Assembly (NCBI RefSeq): GCF_002813445.1
Contig: NZ_PHHD01000001.1
Coordinates: 930,001-994,000 of the forward strand
DNA length: 64,000 nucleotides
Direction of reading: 5' to 3'
From: Pseudomonas tolaasii NCPPB 2192
GTDB taxonomy: Bacteria; Pseudomonadota; Gammaproteobacteria; Pseudomonadales; Pseudomonadaceae
Part shown: positions 24,414 to 32,241 of the stretch, piece after piece
Layout: every line of letters begins with the position of its first letter
Position numbering within the stretch: position 1 is the first letter of the stretch
Notes under the pieces: model-generated
Database searches by the model: none
The model's input: the letters and a program-made list of their open reading frames with translations, nothing else
What the model was told of the DNA's origin: nothing
Translations under genes and position numbers: made by a program

Positions 24414-25301
24414 ATGAATCACGACGTCATCATCACCTGCGCACTCACCGGTGCTGGCGACACGACCAGCAAAAGCCCCCACGTGCCGGTCACTCCCAAA
24501 CAAATCGCCGCCGCCGCCGTGGAGGCCGCCAAGGCTGGCGCCACCGTCGTGCATTGCCATGTGCGTGATCCGCAAACCGGCAAATTCAGCCGCGACGTGG
24601 CCCTGTACCGCGAAGTGATGGAGCGCATCCGCGAGGCCGACATCGACATCATCGTCAACCTCACCGCCGGCATGGGCGGAGACCTGGAGATCGGCGGCGG
24701 CGAGAACCCGATGGAGTTCGGCCCCAATACCGACCTGGTGGGCCCGCTGACCCGCCTGGCCCACGTGGAAGAGCTGCTGCCTGAAATCTGCACCCTGGAC
24801 TGCGGCACCCTGAACTTCGGCGACGGCGACACCATTTACGTGTCCACCCCGGCGCAACTGCGTGCGGGCGCCAAGCGCATTCAAGAGCTGGGCGTGAAGG
24901 CCGAGCTGGAAATCTTCGATACCGGTCACCTGTGGTTCGCCAAGCAGATGATCAAGGAAGGCCTGCTCGACAACCCGCTGTTCCAGCTGTGCCTGGGCAT
25001 CCCGTGGGGCGCCCCGGCCGACACCACCACCATGAAGGCCATGGTCGACAACCTGCCGGCCGACGCGGTGTGGGCGGGCTTCGGCATCGGCCGCATGCAA
25101 ATGCCGATGGCCGCGCAAGCGGTGCTGCTGGGCGGCAACGTGCGGGTCGGCCTGGAAGACAACCTGTGGCTGGACAAGGGCGTGCTTGCCACCAACGGCC
25201 AGTTGGTGGAACGCGCCAGTGAAATCCTCAGCCGCTTGGGGGCGCGGGTCATGACCCCGGCCGAAGGCCGCGTGAAGATGGGCCTGACCAAGCGCGGCTG
25301 A
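24414..25301 (+). CDS. cdhC: 3-dehydrocarnitine:acetyl-CoA trimethylamine transferase (BKACE family)
   Basis: Beta-keto acid cleavage enzyme that exchanges with acetyl-CoA to turn 3-dehydrocarnitine into betainyl-CoA and acetoacetate. 295 residues, TIM barrel. Zinc-binding HCHVRDP lies at about 45-51. Other family motifs are IVNLTAGMGGD, LDCGTLNFG and EIFDTGHL; the C-terminal GLEDNLWL carries the barrel-closing residues. Located between caiX and cdhA as in P. aeruginosa PA5387. Confidence 0.92.
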   Translation: MNHDVIITCALTGAGDTTSKSPHVPVTPKQIAAAAVEAAKAGATVVHCHVRDPQTGKFSRDVALYREVMERIREADIDIIVNLTAGMGGDLEIGGGENPMEFGPNTDLVGPLTRLAHVEELLPEICTLDCGTLNFGDGDTIYVSTPAQLRAGAKRIQELGVKAELEIFDTGHLWFAKQMIKEGLLDNPLFQLCLGIPWGAPADTTTMKAMVDNLPADAVWAGFGIGRMQMPMAAQAVLLGGNVRVGLEDNLWLDKGVLATNGQLVERASEILSRLGARVMTPAEGRVKMGLTKRG

Positions 25302-25319
25302 ACCAGACACCACACCCCC

Positions 25320-25379
25320 GTGGAAGCGGGCTCTGTGGCGAGGGAGCAAGCTCCCTCGCCACAGCAAGCCAGGTCCCAC
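25320..25379. repeat. Compound REP: GTGGCGAGGG palindrome nested in a GTGGGAGC element
   Basis: CTGTGGCGAGGGAGC-AA-GCTCCCTCGCCACAG (25333-25364) is a perfect 15-bp inverted repeat. It is bracketed by GTGGAAGCGGGCT (25320-25332) and AGCAAGCCAGGTCCCAC (ending 25379), remnants of the other REP family. It lies between cdhC and cdhA. Confidence 0.8.
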
Positions 25380-25412
25380 ATTGAATCACCGAACTTTTCA
25401 GGACTGTCGCCC

Positions 25413-26378
25413 ATGAGCTTTATCACCGAAATCAAAACCTTCGCCGCCCTCGGCAGCGGTGTCATCGGCAGCGGCTGGGTGTCGCGCGCACTCGCCCATG
25501 GCCTGGATGTAGTGGCCTGGGACCCTGCGCCCGGCGCTGAAGCCGCCCTGCGCAAACGCGTCGCCAATGCCTGGGGTGCCCTGGAGAAACAAGGCTTGGC
25601 GCCTGGCGCGTCCCAGGACCGCCTGCGTTTTGTCGCCACCATCGAAGAATGCGTGAAAGATGCCGATTTCATCCAGGAAAGCGCCCCGGAGCGCCTGGAA
25701 CTCAAATTGGACTTGCACAGCAAAATCAGCGCGGCGGCCAAGCCGAATGCGTTGATTGGTTCGAGCACCTCGGGCCTGTTGCCGAGCGAATTCTACGAAG
25801 GCTCGACCCACCCGGAACGCTGCGTGGTCGGCCACCCGTTCAACCCGGTTTACTTGCTGCCGCTGGTGGAAGTGGTGGGTGGCAAAAACACTGCACCGGA
25901 AGCGATCCAGGCGGCGATCAAGGTGTATGAATCCCTCGGCATGCGCCCGCTGCACGTGCGCAAGGAAGTCCCGGGTTTTATCGCCGACCGCCTGCTGGAA
26001 GCACTGTGGCGCGAGGCGCTGCATCTGGTGAATGACGGCGTGGCAACCACCGGCGAAATCGATGACGCCATTCGTTTTGGTGCCGGTTTGCGTTGGTCGT
26101 TCATGGGCACTTTCCTGACCTATACCCTGGCCGGTGGCGATGCCGGCATGCGGCACTTCATGGCGCAATTCGGCCCGGCACTGCAATTGCCATGGACGTA
26201 TTTGCCGGCGCCGGAGCTGACCGACAAATTGATTGACGATGTGGTGGAGGGCACCAGCGACCAGCTGGGCAAACACAGCATTTCGGCGCTGGAGCGCTAT
26301 CGTGATGATTGCCTGCTGGCGGTGTTGGAGGCGGTGAAAACCACCAAGGAAAAACACGGTATGAGCTTCGCCGAATAA
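25413..26378 (+). CDS. cdhA: L-carnitine 3-dehydrogenase
   Basis: NAD-dependent oxidation of L-carnitine to 3-dehydrocarnitine. 321 residues of the 3-hydroxyacyl-CoA dehydrogenase superfamily, with the Rossmann motif LGSGVIGSGW at residues 13-22 and the conserved SSTSGLLPSEF and GHPFNPVYLLPLVEVV segments around the catalytic histidine. AGGA lies 9 nt before the ATG; the frame upstream runs through REP sequence and is not coding. Confidence 0.94.
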   Translation: MSFITEIKTFAALGSGVIGSGWVSRALAHGLDVVAWDPAPGAEAALRKRVANAWGALEKQGLAPGASQDRLRFVATIEECVKDADFIQESAPERLELKLDLHSKISAAAKPNALIGSSTSGLLPSEFYEGSTHPERCVVGHPFNPVYLLPLVEVVGGKNTAPEAIQAAIKVYESLGMRPLHVRKEVPGFIADRLLEALWREALHLVNDGVATTGEIDDAIRFGAGLRWSFMGTFLTYTLAGGDAGMRHFMAQFGPALQLPWTYLPAPELTDKLIDDVVEGTSDQLGKHSISALERYRDDCLLAVLEAVKTTKEKHGMSFAE

Positions 26379-26382
26379 CCCT

Positions 26383-26452
26383 GTGGGAGCTGGCTTGCCT
26401 GCGATAGCGGTGTTGAATTCAGCACCGCTATCGCAGGCAAGCCAGCTCCCAC
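26383..26452. repeat. REPIN, GTGGGAGC family
   Basis: GTGGGAGCTGGCTTGCCTGC and its perfect inverted copy with a 30-bp loop, inside the cdhA-cdhB gap (106 bp). Confidence 0.9.
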
Positions 26453-26484
26453 ATTTGACCGAGTACTTGTCCGAGATTTATGTC

Positions 26485-26961
26485 ATGCCTGCATTGACGA
26501 CTTACACCACAAAAATTCTCCCCGACTGGGTGGACTACAACGGCCACCTGCGCGACGCGTTCTACCTGCTGATCTTCAGCTACGCCACCGACGCGCTGAT
26601 GGACACCCTGGGGCTTACCAGTGAAAACCGCGAAGCCAGCGGCCACTCGCTGTTCACCCTGGAACTGCACTTGAACTACCTGCACGAAGTGAAACTCGGC
26701 GCCGAGGTGGAGGTGCACACCCAACTCATCGCCCATGACGCCAAGCGCCTGCACCTCTATCACAGCCTGCACCTCGTGGGCGACGAGAAGGAACTGGCGG
26801 GCAACGAACAGATGCTGCTGCACGTCGACCTCGCCGGCCCGCACTCGGCGCCGTTCACCGAGGCGACGCTGGAAAAACTCACGGCCATCAGCGCCGAACA
26901 GGCCAACCTGCCGCGTCCTGCCCTGCTTGGCCGAGTAATCGGATTGCCACCCAAAAAATAA
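26485..26961 (+). CDS. cdhB: Betainyl-CoA thioesterase
   Basis: Hotdog-fold thioesterase, 158 residues, that hydrolyses betainyl-CoA to glycine betaine. PDWVDYNGHLRDAFYL near 14-29 has the usual 4-hydroxybenzoyl-CoA-thioesterase-like active-site pattern. Chosen ATG (MPALTTYTTKIL) follows the REP element; no strong ribosome site is visible, and the preceding frame is REP sequence. Last step of carnitine conversion to glycine betaine. Confidence 0.9.
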   Translation: MPALTTYTTKILPDWVDYNGHLRDAFYLLIFSYATDALMDTLGLTSENREASGHSLFTLELHLNYLHEVKLGAEVEVHTQLIAHDAKRLHLYHSLHLVGDEKELAGNEQMLLHVDLAGPHSAPFTEATLEKLTAISAEQANLPRPALLGRVIGLPPKK

Positions 26962-26976
26962 AAACAAGGAGCCACC

Positions 26977-28137
26977 ATGCAAAACGCCGCCGCTGTTGCC
27001 GATTTTCGTACTTACCCAAAAATCAGCGACCTCGCGGATGCGCGAGTGCTGGAGGATCAGATCCTTGTGCATTGGGCCGACGGGCGGGCCAGTCCGTTTC
27101 ATCACCAGTGGCTGCGCGACAACTGCCCCTGTGCGGAGTGCGTGTACAGCGTGACCCGCGAACAGGTGCTGGAAATCGTCGATGTAGAGGAACACCTCGG
27201 CGCCCTCAGTGCGCACATCGACGGCGGTTTCCTCCAAGTGCAATGGCGCGGCGGCCACAACAGCCGGTTTGATCCGGGCTGGCTGCGCGCCCACGCCTAC
27301 GATGATGAGTCACGCGCTGAACGCCGCGCGGCGAAGCCCAAATCCGTGCTGTGGAACCATACCTTCTCGCTGCCGGTTTTCGACTACGCCGCCGTGATGC
27401 AAGACCCCGAGACGTTGCTGCAATGGCTGCTGGCCCTGCGTGACAGCGGCCTCACACAAATCCGTGGCGTGCCCACCGAGCCGGGCTCTTTGGCGCTGAT
27501 CGCCAAACGCATTTCGTTTATCCGCGAAAGTAACTTCGGCGTGCTGTTCAACGTGCAGTCCAAAGCCGATGCCGACAGCAATGCCTACACCGCTTTCAAC
27601 CTGCCACTGCACACTGATTTGCCCACCCGCGAGCTGCAACCGGGCCTGCAATTTCTGCATTGTCTGGTGAACGATGCCAACGGTGGCGAAAGCATTTTCG
27701 TCGACGGGTTTGCCATCGCCCAGGCCTTGCGCGCGGAAGACCCCGAGGCGTTTCGTGCGCTGTGTGAGATTCCGGTGGAGTTTCGCAATAAGGACCGTCA
27801 CAGCGACTACCGCCGGCTCGCACCGATCATCGCGCTGGATGCCTTGGGCGACGTGGCGGAGATTCGCATGGCGAACTTCCTGCGCGGGCCGTTCGACGCC
27901 AGCGTGGAACAGATGCCGTTGCTGTATCGGGCATACCGGCGGTTTATTGCGATGACGCGGGAGGATCGTTTCCGTGTGGTCAAACGTCTGAACCCGGGGG
28001 AGTTGTGGTGCTTTGATAACCGGCGCACTTTGCATGCGCGCAATGCGTTTGACCCGGCGTCGGGGGCGCGGCATTTTCAGGGTTGCTACATCGACCGGGA
28101 TGAGTTGTTGTCCAGGATATTGGTGTTGCAGCGTTAG
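26977..28137 (+). CDS. Gamma-butyrobetaine hydroxylase-like 2-oxoglutarate dioxygenase
   Basis: 386 residues. The N-terminal domain carries a zinc-type pattern (His43, Cys50, Cys52, Cys55 in FHHQWLRDNCPCAEC). The C-terminal TauD-like domain has His212-x-Asp214 (LHTDLPTRE) and the distal histidine and arginine in ARNAFDPASGARHFQGCY. This matches BBOX1-type gamma-butyrobetaine dioxygenases, which make L-carnitine. It starts 15 bp after cdhB, so it feeds the same pathway from gamma-butyrobetaine. Confidence 0.88.
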   Translation: MQNAAAVADFRTYPKISDLADARVLEDQILVHWADGRASPFHHQWLRDNCPCAECVYSVTREQVLEIVDVEEHLGALSAHIDGGFLQVQWRGGHNSRFDPGWLRAHAYDDESRAERRAAKPKSVLWNHTFSLPVFDYAAVMQDPETLLQWLLALRDSGLTQIRGVPTEPGSLALIAKRISFIRESNFGVLFNVQSKADADSNAYTAFNLPLHTDLPTRELQPGLQFLHCLVNDANGGESIFVDGFAIAQALRAEDPEAFRALCEIPVEFRNKDRHSDYRRLAPIIALDALGDVAEIRMANFLRGPFDASVEQMPLLYRAYRRFIAMTREDRFRVVKRLNPGELWCFDNRRTLHARNAFDPASGARHFQGCYIDRDELLSRILVLQR

Positions 28138-28141
28138 ATCG

Positions 28142-28215
28142 CTATCGCAGGCAAGCCAGCTCCCACAGTTTGACTTGTGAACACAGTTAAAGGTGGGAGC
28201 TGGCTTGCCTGCGAT
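28142..28215. repeat. REP pair, GTGGGAGC family, tail-to-tail order
   Basis: ATCGCAGGCAAGCCAGCTCCCAC is followed, after 28 bp, by GTGGGAGCTGGCTTGCCTGC; the GTGGGAGC ends point inward, opposite to the more common order in this window. Confidence 0.88.
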
Positions 28216-28246
28216 GAGGCCGATAACAACACCACAAAACCCAGCC

Positions 28247-28283
28247 AAAAAAAGCCCCGATCAAGCCGTGACGAGACCGGGGC
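28247..28283 (-). terminator. Rho-independent terminator (minus strand)
   Basis: Read on the minus strand, GCCCCG (28278-28283) and CGGGGC (28254-28259) form the stem, followed by seven T (28247-28253). It faces leftward transcripts, yet the nearest annotated minus-strand gene (gbdR) ends 570 bp away. It fits a short transcript that carries the 45-codon frame at 28261-28398, or a long gbdR 3' end. Confidence 0.75.
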
Positions 28284-28398
28284 AGAGCGCTTGGTGTGAG
28301 CGTGACATCTCGAGGGTGACCAAACCTTCAAGCTGTTTGCTGGCATTCAGTGTGCCTGTTACTTCTGTCGGTAAATGCCCCGAAAACGACCTGCTCAT
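28261..28398 (-). CDS. Candidate 45-residue small protein ending inside a terminator
   Basis: An ATG at 28398 opens a 45-codon frame beginning MSRSFSGHLPTEVTGTLNAS and ending ALCPGLVTA. Its TGA (28261-28263) lies in the loop of the terminator at 28247-28283. No clear ribosome site is seen (GGA 6 nt upstream). Either a small protein or the 3' part of a small RNA; the tight link to a strong terminator is the main evidence. Not recognised. Confidence 0.35.
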   Translation of the reverse strand: MSRSFSGHLPTEVTGTLNASKQLEGLVTLEMSRSHQALCPGLVTA

Positions 28399-28496
28399 AG
28401 CCATCCGAGCCATTCACGGATTCTGCCCTTGCCCACTGGCAGATGGCCTACCAGAATCAAGCTCAGACCCCGCTCCCTACACCAGGATAAAACGTC

Positions 28497-28760
28497 ATGA
28501 TGCACGCGGATTTGATTGACCAGGATGACCTGCTGGGCCAACTGCGCTCGCTGGGTTTTGAAGTGTCCAGCGGCGCCACCGCAGAGCAGGCCTGCGAGTG
28601 CGCAGTGCGCGGTTTGAGTGCGGCACGGGCCAAGGCACTCAAGGGTATGGTGGAGCAGATGTACACCGGCAGTGCGACGATTCTGCCGGCGGTGAGGCAG
28701 GCGATCGACAAGCAGTTGTTGCCGGCTTTGGTGCAGTTCAAACAGAGCTCTGGTGCCTGA
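28497..28760 (+). CDS. Hypothetical 87-residue protein next to gbdR
   Basis: Acidic, helical, with two cysteines (residues 33 and 35) and no signal or membrane segment; starts MMHADLIDQDDLLGQL, with AGGA 9 nt before the first ATG. Position next to gbdR recalls PA5381, also uncharacterised. Convergent with gbdR. Function unknown. Confidence 0.7.
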   Translation: MMHADLIDQDDLLGQLRSLGFEVSSGATAEQACECAVRGLSAARAKALKGMVEQMYTGSATILPAVRQAIDKQLLPALVQFKQSSGA

Positions 28761-28767
28761 TACACCG

Positions 28768-28841
28768 CTATCGCAGGCAAGCCAGCTCCCACATTTGAAT
28801 GTATTCACAAATCAACATGTGGGAGCTGGCTTGCCTGCGAT
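28768..28841. repeat. REP pair, GTGGGAGC family, tail-to-tail order
   Basis: GCTATCGCAGGCAAGCCAGC...GTGGGAGCTGGCTTGCCTGC, between the convergent ends of the 87-residue gene and gbdR. Confidence 0.88.
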
Positions 28842-28855
28842 GAAGGCGACTCGGT

Positions 28856-29959
28856 CTAGAGCCTTACACTGGCAAACGTCGACTCATTACGCGCCTGGCT
28901 CAACGCCGACATCGGCCCCGACAACGGTGACAGCACCAGCGCCTGCGGAATCGGCATCATCGCCACTTGCTGGGTGGTGTTGGAACCCACGCGCTCATCC
29001 CGCGGCGGAATGCCGAAGTATTCGCGGTAGCACTTGGAGAAGTGCGGCGTAGACACAAACCCGCACACCGATGCCACTTCGATAATCGACATCGGCGTTT
29101 GCTTGAGCAACTGCCGCGCACGGATCAAGCGCAACTTGAGGTAGTAGCGAGACGGCGAGCAGTGCAGGTATTTCTGGAACAGCCGCTCCAGCTGACGACG
29201 GGACACGGCGACATACACCGCCAGTTCGTCCAGGTCGATCGGTTCTTCCAGGTTGGCTTCCATCAACGCGACGATTTCCTGCAGCTTCGGCTGGTTGGTG
29301 CCAAGCATGTGCTTGAGCGGCACACGCTGGTGATCCTGTTCGTTGCGGATGCGTTCGTACACAAACATTTCCGAGATGGCTGCCGACAATTCACGGCCGT
29401 GGTCGCGGCTGATCAGGTGCAGCATCATGTCCAGCGGCGCGGTGCCGCCCGAACTGGTGAAGCGGTTACGGTCCAGCGTGAACAGGCGTGTGCTCATGGC
29501 CACGCGCGGGAAGGCTTCCTGCATCGACGCCAGGCATTCCCAGTGCACGCTGCAATCAAAACCGTCGAGCAAACCGGCGCAGGCCAGGGCCCAGCTGCCG
29601 GTGCACACGGCACCAAGGCGACGGGACTGGCGCGCCTGGCTTTGCAGCCACGACACATGCTCACGGGTCACAGTACGTTGGATACCCACGCCGCCGCACA
29701 CAATCACAGTGTCCAGGGCCGGGGCTTTGTGCATGGAGGCATCGGGGGTGATTTGCAGGCCGTCGCTGGCCCACACCTGGTTACCGTCGACACTCAGGGT
29801 CGTCCAGCGGTACAGCTCGCGGCCGGACAGCTGGTTGGCCATGCGCAGCGGTTCCACGGCCGACGCCAGGGAAATCAGCGTGAAATTGTCCAGCAGCAAA
29901 AAGCCGATGGATTGAGGCGCACGGTTCTGGGGTTGGGCCCCGGAGTTGAACGACGTCAT
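28856..29959 (-). CDS. gbdR: Glycine betaine/dimethylglycine-responsive activator GbdR
   Basis: AraC/GlxA-type transcription factor, 367 residues, expected to activate gbc, dgc, sox, cbc and sda genes. The N-terminal DJ-1/PfpI domain (QSIGFLLLDNFTLISLASAVEPLR) ends at about 200. Two helix-turn-helix motifs lie at about 255-275 (LAVYVAVSRRQLERLFQ) and 305-325 (IIEVASVCGFVSTPHFSKCY). GAGGAGA lies 7 nt before the ATG. A sigma-54 promoter is visible upstream. Confidence 0.95.
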   Translation of the reverse strand: MTSFNSGAQPQNRAPQSIGFLLLDNFTLISLASAVEPLRMANQLSGRELYRWTTLSVDGNQVWASDGLQITPDASMHKAPALDTVIVCGGVGIQRTVTREHVSWLQSQARQSRRLGAVCTGSWALACAGLLDGFDCSVHWECLASMQEAFPRVAMSTRLFTLDRNRFTSSGGTAPLDMMLHLISRDHGRELSAAISEMFVYERIRNEQDHQRVPLKHMLGTNQPKLQEIVALMEANLEEPIDLDELAVYVAVSRRQLERLFQKYLHCSPSRYYLKLRLIRARQLLKQTPMSIIEVASVCGFVSTPHFSKCYREYFGIPPRDERVGSNTTQQVAMMPIPQALVLSPLSGPMSALSQARNESTFASVRL

Positions 29960-30378
29960 CGCGGTATCTCCTCACACAAAGCGGGTGATGGCCTCAGGCG
30001 AGGCTCTTGTTATTGCGCTCGTCTGCGGCGAGAGCGAGGCTTTGAATTGATAGAGCAAATGCCATGCCTAAAGTTGAATGGCCGTCCAATAACTCCTAAA
30101 AACGACCTGATGACGCGTCTATATAAGCCCGTGCCGGGAGTGCGGGATATGACCCGAATCGGGCGTCAGACCGAGCCCGCCTACGGGGTGTGAGCAGATC
30201 GGTAGCACTTGTGGGAAGGCGCTTTGCGGGCGTGGGAAAAGTCTGTCACCGCTGGCACGGATGACGGGTGGTCAGGCGCAGAATCGTTTGGGAGCTACTT
30301 ATCTGTTTGCGACGCGCTAAAAGGTGGCGCTTTTGGATCCGGGTGTTCACTTTATGAGCAGTGGTGTCTGGAGTATTG
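29960..30378. other. gbdR upstream region without genes
   Basis: Holds the gbdR control elements (sigma-54 site at 30054-30069). Next to it lies TTGAA-N6-TCCAA (30074-30089), which has the half-sites of a BetI box at wider spacing. A GC-rich stretch with short repeats (30130-30240) follows. I see no gene or RNA in the rest. Confidence 0.5.
30054..30069 (-). promoter_or_regulatory. Sigma-54 promoter of gbdR
   Basis: Minus strand AGGCATGGCATTTGCT has GG (-24) and GC (-12) exactly 10 bp apart and matches TGGCAC-N5-TTGCW except at positions 1 and 6. It would start transcription about 85 nt before the gbdR ATG. A sigma-54/NtrC/CbrB-controlled gbdR promoter is known in P. aeruginosa. Confidence 0.75.
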
Positions 30379-30445
30379 CTATCGCAGGCAAGCCAGCTCC
30401 CACATTTGGAATGCGTTCCCCTGTGGGAGCTGGCTTGCCTGCGAT
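30379..30445. repeat. REP pair, GTGGGAGC family, tail-to-tail order
   Basis: CTATCGCAGGCAAGCCAGC...GTGGGAGCTGGCTTGCCTGC, ending 15 bp before the sdaB stop codon (minus strand). Confidence 0.88.
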
Positions 30446-30460
30446 GCAGTCGACTCGGTC

Positions 30461-31837
30461 TCAGCACTCAACGGCGCTGACCGCCAACCCGCCCCGCGAT
30501 GTCTCTTTGTACTTGTCATGCATATCCGCCCCGGTATCGCGCATGGTGCGGATCACCCGGTCCAGGGAAATAAAGTGCTGGCCGTCACCCCGCAGGGCCA
30601 TTTGCGCCGCGTTGATCGCCTTCACTGCCGCAATCGCATTGCGCTCGATACACGGCACCTGCACCAGGCCGCCCACCGGGTCGCAGGTCAGGCCGAGGTT
30701 ATGCTCAAGGCCGATTTCAGCCGCGTTGCACAGTTGCTCCGGGGTGGCGCCGAGGATCTCCGCCAGCCCGGCCGCCGCCATCGCACACGCCGAGCCGACT
30801 TCACCCTGGCAACCCACTTCGGCGCCGGAGATCGAGGCGTTCTTTTTACACAAGATGCCCACCGCCGCCGCGCCGAGCAGGTAGTCGACCACATTGGCCT
30901 CGGTGACATCCTCACTGAACTTCATAAAGTAGTGCAGCACCGCCGGGATGATCCCCGCCGCACCATTGGTCGGCGCCGTGACCATGCGCCCACCGGCGGC
31001 GTTTTCCTCATTCACCGCGAGAGCGAACAGGTTGACCCACTCCATGGCGCTCAAGGTTGAACCGATCACATTGGGCTTGTTCAGTTCCTGCAAGCTGCGG
31101 TGCAACCTGGCGGCGCGTCGCCGCACATTGAGGCCGCCGGGCAGGATGCCTTCGTGCTTGAGGCCCTGCTCCACGCAATCCTGCATGGCGCGCCAAAGCT
31201 TCATCAGGCCGCTGCGGATTTCTTCTTCGGAGCGCCAGGTTTTCTCATTGGCGAGCATCAATTCGGCCACGCGCAGGTTGTGGGTCTTGCACAGCTGCAG
31301 CAGCTCCACCGCGCTGGAAAAATCGTAAGGCAACTCGGTGCGGTCCATATCCGCCACACCGCTTTGCGCCTGGGCTTCATCCACCACAAAACCGCCGCCG
31401 ACCGAATAGTAGGTGTCACGGTGCAACTCACCGTTGTCGCCGAACACCACCAGGGTCATGGCGTTGGGATGGAACGGCAGGTTTTCGTCGAGCAGGCGCA
31501 TGTCGCGCGCCCAAATGAAAGGCACCGGCAGGTAGCCGTCGAGCAGCAGGGTGTCGGTTTCACGCAGGGTATGAATGCGCAGGCCGATTTGCGACGGATC
31601 GATTGCGTCCGGCCATTCGCCCATCAGGCCCATGATGGTGGCGGTGTCGCTGCCGTGGCCGATGCCGGTGGCGGACAGCGAGCCATACAGCTGAACTTCG
31701 ACGCGCCGCACTTGTTCCAACACATCACGTTCACGCAAGGCTTGAACGAACAACGCCGCGGCGCGCATGGGGCCGACGGTGTGAGAACTCGAAGGCCCGA
31801 TGCCGATCTTGAACAGGTCGAAAACGCTGATAGCCAT
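30461..31837 (-). CDS. sdaB: L-serine ammonia-lyase (iron-sulfur type)
   Basis: Deaminates L-serine to pyruvate, the last step of glycine betaine use. 458 residues, single-chain type with beta then alpha domains. 4Fe-4S cysteines lie in SGAEVGCQGEVGSACAM, GLTCDPVGGLV and VQVPCIERNA (about residues 335-400). N-terminal SVFDLFKIGIGPSSSHTVGP is the standard signature. It sits between gbdR and cbcXWV, as PA5379 does. Confidence 0.94.
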   Translation of the reverse strand: MAISVFDLFKIGIGPSSSHTVGPMRAAALFVQALRERDVLEQVRRVEVQLYGSLSATGIGHGSDTATIMGLMGEWPDAIDPSQIGLRIHTLRETDTLLLDGYLPVPFIWARDMRLLDENLPFHPNAMTLVVFGDNGELHRDTYYSVGGGFVVDEAQAQSGVADMDRTELPYDFSSAVELLQLCKTHNLRVAELMLANEKTWRSEEEIRSGLMKLWRAMQDCVEQGLKHEGILPGGLNVRRRAARLHRSLQELNKPNVIGSTLSAMEWVNLFALAVNEENAAGGRMVTAPTNGAAGIIPAVLHYFMKFSEDVTEANVVDYLLGAAAVGILCKKNASISGAEVGCQGEVGSACAMAAAGLAEILGATPEQLCNAAEIGLEHNLGLTCDPVGGLVQVPCIERNAIAAVKAINAAQMALRGDGQHFISLDRVIRTMRDTGADMHDKYKETSRGGLAVSAVEC

Positions 31838-32241
31838 TGCCGTGGAACTCCTCGATAAGCACGGGCTACCTGCTACGCTGAATTCGCCCGAATGGCGGCA
31901 TCATCAAGCTTTTGCTGCCCCTCACGGCGTCTCACACCGACGTGACCATGCTCACTAACGTCGCTGGCAGGCGATAAGGCGTTTTGGCCGTTTTTAGCGG
32001 TGCAGATCGGCAAAAACAGCAGTTTTGCCGCTGGAAAAATCTGTAAGCGACGTCACCGACACTGGATACGACCATCCCTGTACTGGATACGACGCCCCCT
32101 GTAGGCGTCAGATTTTCACTGGTACATGATCAGTCTCGACTCGTTTGCAAGGCACCGTGCCGTCGCGTCATCGCGCGCACCAACCGCAACACCTATAAAG
32201 CGCGGCGCAGGCCGCCAGAAAAAACACAGGAGTCTAGCCCC
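31838..32241. promoter_or_regulatory. sdaB-cbcX divergent control region
   Basis: 404 bp without a gene, with promoters for both sides. Visible signals are CGTCGCTGGCAGGCGATAAG at 31959, AGCGACGTCACCGACA at 32047-32062, and the 21-bp tandem repeat at 32061-32102. GbdR control of both genes is expected from P. aeruginosa. Confidence 0.5.
32061..32102 (+). promoter_or_regulatory. Two tandem 21-bp repeats upstream of cbcX
   Basis: ACTGGATACGACCATCCCTG and ACTGGATACGACGCCCCCTG, each followed by T, lie directly end to end and match at 18 of 21 positions. A 21-bp period is two helical turns, the usual spacing of AraC-family half-sites. They end 139 bp before the cbcX ATG. Candidate GbdR operator. 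Confidence 0.45.

Noticed and set aside
28134..28346. A 70-codon frame on the minus strand over the terminator
   Set aside because: It reads through the terminator into REP sequence, unlike the 45-codon frame that stops in the hairpin.
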